NCBI RefSeq assembly: GCF_034314165.1 | Contig: NZ_JAVIWK010000001.1 | Span: 5,285,001-5,349,000 of the forward strand | Direction: 5' to 3' | DNA: 64,000 nt | Source: Pseudomonas sp. Bout1 | GTDB lineage: Bacteria > Pseudomonadota > Gammaproteobacteria > Pseudomonadales > Pseudomonadaceae | Part shown: positions 60,269 to 64,000 of the stretch, one piece after another | Numbering within the stretch: the first letter of the stretch is position 1 | Layout of the letters: each line of letters begins with the position of its first letter | Made by a program: the position numbers and the translations under genes | The notes under the pieces: model-generated | The model's input: only the letters and a program-made list of their open reading frames with translations | Database searches by the model: none | Told to the model about the DNA's origin: nothing

Positions 60269-61933
60269 GTGGAACGCGAATACATGGAATTCGACGTGGT
60301 CATCGTCGGCGCCGGCCCGGCGGGCCTGTCTGCCGCCTGCCGACTGAAGCAGAAGGCCGCCGAAGCCGGTAAGGAAATCAGCGTCTGCGTGGTCGAAAAA
60401 GGCTCCGAAGTCGGCGCTCACATCCTGTCCGGTGCCGTGTTTGAACCCCGTGCCCTGAACGAATTGTTCCCGGACTGGAAAGAACTCGGTGCGCCGCTCA
60501 ACACGCCGGTGGTGCGCGATGACATCTATGTACTGCGCAGCCCGGAAGCCTCCACCAAGGTGCCTGACTTCTTTGTGCCCAAGACCATGCACAACGAAGG
60601 CAACTACATTATCTCCCTGGGTAACCTGTGCCGCTGGCTCGCCCAGCAGGCCGAGAACCTGGGCGTGGAAGTCTACCCGGGCTTTGCCGCCCAGGAAGCG
60701 CTGTTCGACGAAAACGGCGTGGTGCGCGGGATCATCACCGGCGACCTCGGCGTCGACCGTGAAGGCCACCCGAAAGAAGGCGTGTACACCCCGGGCATGG
60801 AACTGCGTGGCAAGTACACGCTGTTCGCCGAAGGCTGCCGTGGGCACATTGGCAAGCAACTGATCGAGCGCTTCAAGCTCGACAGCGACGCCGACGCCCA
60901 GCACTACGGCATCGGCCTGAAAGAAATCTGGGAAATCGACCCAGCCAAGCATCAGCCAGGCTTGGTGGTGCACACCGCCGGCTGGCCGCTGGACATCATG
61001 AGCGCCGAGAACACCGGCGGTTCGTTCCTCTATCACCTGGAAAACAATCAGGTTGTGGTGGGTTTGATTGTCGACCTGTCCTACAGCAACACCTTCCTGT
61101 CGCCGTTCGACGAGTTCCAGCGCCTCAAGCATCACCCGGTGCTGGCCCAGTATCTGGAAGGCGGCAAGCGCATCAGCTACGGCGCCCGTGCCATCTGCAA
61201 GGGCGGCCTGAACTCGCTGCCAAAAATGGTGTTCAAGGGCGGCGCACTGATCGGTTGCGACCTGGGCACCCTGAACTTCGCCAAGATCAAGGGCAGCCAC
61301 ACCGCCATGAAGTCCGGGATGCTCGCGGCCGATGCCGTGGCTGATCGCCTGTTCGCCGAGTCCGAAGGCGGCGACGAATTGACCGCTTACGTCGACAGCT
61401 TCAAATCCAGCTGGCTGTACGAAGAATTGTTCGCCAGCCGTAACTTCGGCCCGGCGATGCACAAGTTCGGCCCGATCATCGGTGCCGGCTTCAACTGGTT
61501 CGACCAGAACATCCTCGGCGGCAAAATGTCGTTCACCCTGCACGACACCAAGCCGGATTACGCCTGCTTGAAGCTGGCCAAAGACAGCAAGAAAATCGCC
61601 TACCCCAAACCCGACGGCAAGCTGAGTTTCGACAAGTTGAGCTCGGTGTTCATCTCCGGTACCAACCACGAAGAAGAACAGCCGTGCCACCTGAAGCTCA
61701 AAGACCCAAGCATCCCGATTGGCACCAACCTGCCGCTCTACGATGAACCCGCGCAGCGCTACTGCCCGGCCGGCGTGTATGAAGTGATCACCCGGGAAGA
61801 CGGCGAGAAGCGCTTCCAGATCAACGCCCAGAACTGCGTGCACTGCAAGACCTGTGACATCAAGGACCCTTCGCAGAACATTACGTGGGTAACACCGGAA
61901 GGCGCGGGTGGGCCGACTTACCCGAACATGTAA
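60269..61933 (+). CDS. etfD: Electron transfer flavoprotein-ubiquinone oxidoreductase
   Basis: Encodes 554 residues from a GTG start with AGGAG 7 nt upstream. The FAD-binding motif VVIVGAGPAGLSAACRLKQ is near the N-terminus. The C-terminal 4Fe-4S domain has cysteines in RYCPAGVYEV and CVHCKTCDIKDPSQ. It takes electrons from ETF to ubiquinone at the inner membrane. Length and divergence from etfBA agree with other pseudomonads. Confidence 0.98.
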   Translation: MEREYMEFDVVIVGAGPAGLSAACRLKQKAAEAGKEISVCVVEKGSEVGAHILSGAVFEPRALNELFPDWKELGAPLNTPVVRDDIYVLRSPEASTKVPDFFVPKTMHNEGNYIISLGNLCRWLAQQAENLGVEVYPGFAAQEALFDENGVVRGIITGDLGVDREGHPKEGVYTPGMELRGKYTLFAEGCRGHIGKQLIERFKLDSDADAQHYGIGLKEIWEIDPAKHQPGLVVHTAGWPLDIMSAENTGGSFLYHLENNQVVVGLIVDLSYSNTFLSPFDEFQRLKHHPVLAQYLEGGKRISYGARAICKGGLNSLPKMVFKGGALIGCDLGTLNFAKIKGSHTAMKSGMLAADAVADRLFAESEGGDELTAYVDSFKSSWLYEELFASRNFGPAMHKFGPIIGAGFNWFDQNILGGKMSFTLHDTKPDYACLKLAKDSKKIAYPKPDGKLSFDKLSSVFISGTNHEEEQPCHLKLKDPSIPIGTNLPLYDEPAQRYCPAGVYEVITREDGEKRFQINAQNCVHCKTCDIKDPSQNITWVTPEGAGGPTYPNM

Positions 61934-61950
61934 ATCCGCTGCTTGAACAG

Positions 61951-61976
61951 AAGGCTCCCAAATGGGGGCCTTTTTT
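61951..61976 (+). terminator. Terminator of etfD
   Basis: AAGGCTCCC-AAAT-GGGGGCCTT followed by T4, 18 bp after the stop codon. Confidence 0.9.
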
Positions 61977-61990
61977 GTAGCCCATTGTTC

Positions 61991-62090
61991 GTAGCAGCTG
62001 TCGAGCCCCGGCGAGGCTGCGTCGGGCGCGCCACTGATCTGGAACCGAGTCGCGGCTGACGCAGCCTCGCTAAGGCTCGACAGCTGCTAC
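61991..62090. repeat. REPIN, family C
   Basis: Arms GTAGCAGCTGTCGAGCCCCG and GGCTCGACAGCTGCTAC are inverted, with inner GCGAGGCTGCGTC / GACGCAGCCTCGC. Between etfD and the convergent AraC-type gene. Confidence 0.9.
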
Positions 62091-62105
62091 GGGAATCAAC
62101 AAGAC

Positions 62106-62996
62106 CTACGCCGCCCGCTCATCCCCGGGGCTGCGCTCGAAGTAGCGCTTATATTCCCGGCTGAACTGCGACGTACTCTGATACCCCACACTATGGGCCG
62201 CCTGCGCCACGCCCATGCCTTCCACCAACAGCAACTGCTGTGCCTTGAGCAACCGCAACCGCTTGAGGTACTGCACCGGCGACAACAGCGTGCAACGCTT
62301 GAAGTGCTCGTGAAAAGTCGACGCGCTCATGTGCGCATAACCCGCCAGCGTCTCGATATTCAGTGGCTCGGCGTAATGCGCATGCAGGTGGTTCAACGAG
62401 GTCGCCACCCGCGAAAACTGCCCCTGCTGCTCCACCAGCGCCCGCAGCACATCCGCCTGTGGCCCGCGCAACGCCGTGAACAATAATTCCCGCACCCGCG
62501 CCGGGCCCATGATCCGGCTCTCCAGCGGATCGTGCAGGCACCGCAACAGCCGTTCGACACAGCCGCGCATCGCGTCATCCAGCACCACCGAACTCATCGA
62601 CTCCAGGGTCTGCGCCGCAGGCGGTGGCCCGCTCTGGATGCCCATCGCCATCACCAACTCACCCAGCACTACCCGGTCAATCCCAACCGTCACGCCCAAC
62701 AGCGGCGCATTGGGCATGGCAAAGGTCTCGCACTCGAACGGAACCGGCATCGCCTGGATCAGGTAATGCCCGGCACCGTATTCCAGGGTCCGCGGGCCCA
62801 GGTACGCGACCTTGCTGCCCTGGGCGACGATCATCAGGCTGGGCTCGTAGATCTGCGGGCCGCGCGCCACGTCGCAACTGGCACGCAATACCTGCACACC
62901 GGGCAAGTTCGTGGGCGAGAAACCATCACGGGGTGTCAGGGGTTCGATCAAGGCAACCAATGCGGCATTGGCGTCGACATGGCGGGTCAACAACAT
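62106..62996 (-). CDS. AraC family transcriptional regulator (YqhC-like)
   Basis: Encodes 296 residues with an AraC_N cupin-like domain (about 25-180, containing PQIYEPSLMIVAQGSKVAYL) and a C-terminal double helix-turn-helix (about 195-290, LNIETLAGYAHMSASTFHEH, then AAHSVGYQSTSQFSREYKRY). It is divergent from an alcohol dehydrogenase gene, as YqhC is from yqhD in E. coli, so it likely activates that gene in response to aldehydes. Confidence 0.92.
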   Translation of the reverse strand: MLLTRHVDANAALVALIEPLTPRDGFSPTNLPGVQVLRASCDVARGPQIYEPSLMIVAQGSKVAYLGPRTLEYGAGHYLIQAMPVPFECETFAMPNAPLLGVTVGIDRVVLGELVMAMGIQSGPPPAAQTLESMSSVVLDDAMRGCVERLLRCLHDPLESRIMGPARVRELLFTALRGPQADVLRALVEQQGQFSRVATSLNHLHAHYAEPLNIETLAGYAHMSASTFHEHFKRCTLLSPVQYLKRLRLLKAQQLLLVEGMGVAQAAHSVGYQSTSQFSREYKRYFERSPGDERAA

Positions 62997-63177
62997 GGCA
63001 AAAACTTCGCAAAAAAGGGGATGACACCATCATCGCAGGTCTGGCGCCACAGGGATCCAATCCAGGTGCACTCCCGGACGAATAGGCATGAGACTCGGAG
63101 CAATCGCCATGGCCGCACCCAGGCACGGCGCGCAGAATGCGCCACCTCACTTGTTACTGCTCCCGCGAGGTTTCTCC

Positions 63178-64000
63178 ATGTACACCGCCATCGGTTACGC
63201 CGCCCAGTCGGCCACCACTCCCCTCGCCCCCATGTCCTTCGAACGCCGCAGCCCGCGCGCCGATGACGTGGCGATCGAAATCCTTTACTGCGGCGTCTGC
63301 CACTCCGACATCCACCAGGCACGCAACGAATGGGGCATCGCCGTGTACCCACTGATGCCGGGCCACGAGATCGTCGGCAAAGTCACCGCCGTGGGCGCCA
63401 GCGTCACCGCGCACAAAGTCGGCGACCTGGTCGGCGTTGGCTGCATGGTCGATTCCTGCCGTCACTGCGATGCCTGCCACGCCGACCTCGAGCAATACTG
63501 CCTCGAAGGCCCGACCATGACCTACGCCACCCCGGACCGGGTCGATGGCAGCAACACCATGGGCGGCTACTCCGACAGCATCGTGGTCAGCGAACATTTC
63601 GTGGTGAAGATCCCGGCCAAGCTCGACCTGGCCAGCGCCGCGCCGATCCTCTGCGCCGGCATCACCACCTACTCGCCGCTCAAGCACTACGGCGTGAAGG
63701 CTGGCGACAAGGTCGGGGTGCTGGGCATGGGCGGTCTGGGCCACATGGGCATCAAGTTCGCCAAGGCCATGGGCGCCGAAGTGACGTTGTTCACTCGTTC
63801 TGCGAGCAAGGCTGAAGAAGGCCGTCGCCAGGGCGCCGACCACGTGATCGTGTCCACCGATGCTGAACAGATGAAAGCCGCTGCCGGGCATTTCGACTTC
63901 CTGCTGGACACCATTCCGGTGCAGCACGACTTGAACCCGTACCTCGACGTGCTGCGCTTTGACGGCGTGCACATCCTGGTGGGCTTGATCGAACCGGTAG
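63178..64000 (+). CDS. NAD(P)-dependent zinc alcohol dehydrogenase, CAD/YahK type (3' end outside window)
   Basis: Partial gene: 274 codons, open at the right edge. It starts MYTAIGYAAQSATTPLAPMS after GCGAGG. Catalytic zinc ligands are Cys41 (GVCHSDIH) and His63-Glu64 (GHE). Structural zinc cysteines are Cys94, Cys97, Cys100 and Cys108 (SCRHCDACHADLEQYC). The nucleotide loop VGVLGMGGLGHMGIKF is present. It reduces aldehydes to alcohols. Its divergent AraC-type neighbour suggests aldehyde-inducible expression. Confidence 0.94.
   Translation, partial: MYTAIGYAAQSATTPLAPMSFERRSPRADDVAIEILYCGVCHSDIHQARNEWGIAVYPLMPGHEIVGKVTAVGASVTAHKVGDLVGVGCMVDSCRHCDACHADLEQYCLEGPTMTYATPDRVDGSNTMGGYSDSIVVSEHFVVKIPAKLDLASAAPILCAGITTYSPLKHYGVKAGDKVGVLGMGGLGHMGIKFAKAMGAEVTLFTRSASKAEEGRRQGADHVIVSTDAEQMKAAAGHFDFLLDTIPVQHDLNPYLDVLRFDGVHILVGLIEPV

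Overview
The window comes from a fluorescent Pseudomonas, most likely the P. fluorescens group. The gene content (flgFGHIJKL-fliC, phhR/phhABC, etfBA/etfD, FlgL and FlgJ of Pseudomonas type), the GC-rich third codon positions and many REP/REPIN palindromes between genes all point that way. No prophage, complete transposon, rRNA or CRISPR array was seen. Everything here was read by eye; no database search was possible.

Layout. 1-11,702 is a flagellar block on the minus strand: flgF-G-H-I-J-K-L behind a sigma54-type promoter, then a solitary KAS III (FabH-like) gene, flagellin fliC behind a sigma28-type promoter, and the 5' part of flaG. 12,009-16,289 is phenylalanine catabolism: the regulator phhR divergent from phhA-phhB-phhC, with a TyrR-type box between them. 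16.4-26.8 kb is housekeeping and accessory genes: an LpxH-like phosphatase, AraC and MarR regulators, an EamA transporter, a SelT/W-like protein, a PlpD-like patatin-barrel protein, recQ, UPF0149, DUF454 and a HAD phosphatase. 26.9-32.1 kb is an iron/heme-type cell-surface signalling cassette (ECF sigma, FecR-like regulator, TonB-dependent transducer, dedicated TonB) behind a possible Fur box.

32.2-38.8 kb is the most accessory stretch. It holds a RelE/XRE toxin-antitoxin pair, an SDR with a divergent LysR regulator, DUF2784, a LysR remnant, DUF4337, an unrecognised A+T-richer gene, a frameshifted M24 peptidase, a GGCT-like gene, and a DUF4160/DUF2442 pair whose first member has an in-frame TGA. 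A tRNA-Ser(GGA) follows. 39.3-47.9 kb holds a crotonase, an acyltransferase, CorA, a class I amidotransferase, a fadB-like/thiolase pair, a 31-residue membrane peptide and a cytochrome c fusion. 48.1-51.2 kb is the conserved but poorly understood trio of circularly permuted ATP-grasp, alpha-E and transglutaminase proteins, followed by a candidate sRNA. 51.7-57.95 kb holds RraB-like, START, YkgJ and MocR genes and an SBP/DUF4398/OmpA operon. 58.0-61.9 kb is etfB-etfA divergent from etfD with a PsrA-type operator. The window ends in an AraC regulator divergent from a zinc alcohol dehydrogenase cut by the window edge.

Points most worth a second look: REP sequences that supply the C-termini of two proteins; one-sided 18-bp tandem growth inside two REPINs; the M24 frameshift at a C-AAA-AAG run; the ATP-grasp/alpha-E/transglutaminase operon; the candidate sRNA at about 51.45-51.57 kb; PhhR with altered Walker B and GAFTGA motifs; and the unidentified gene at 35,991-36,605.
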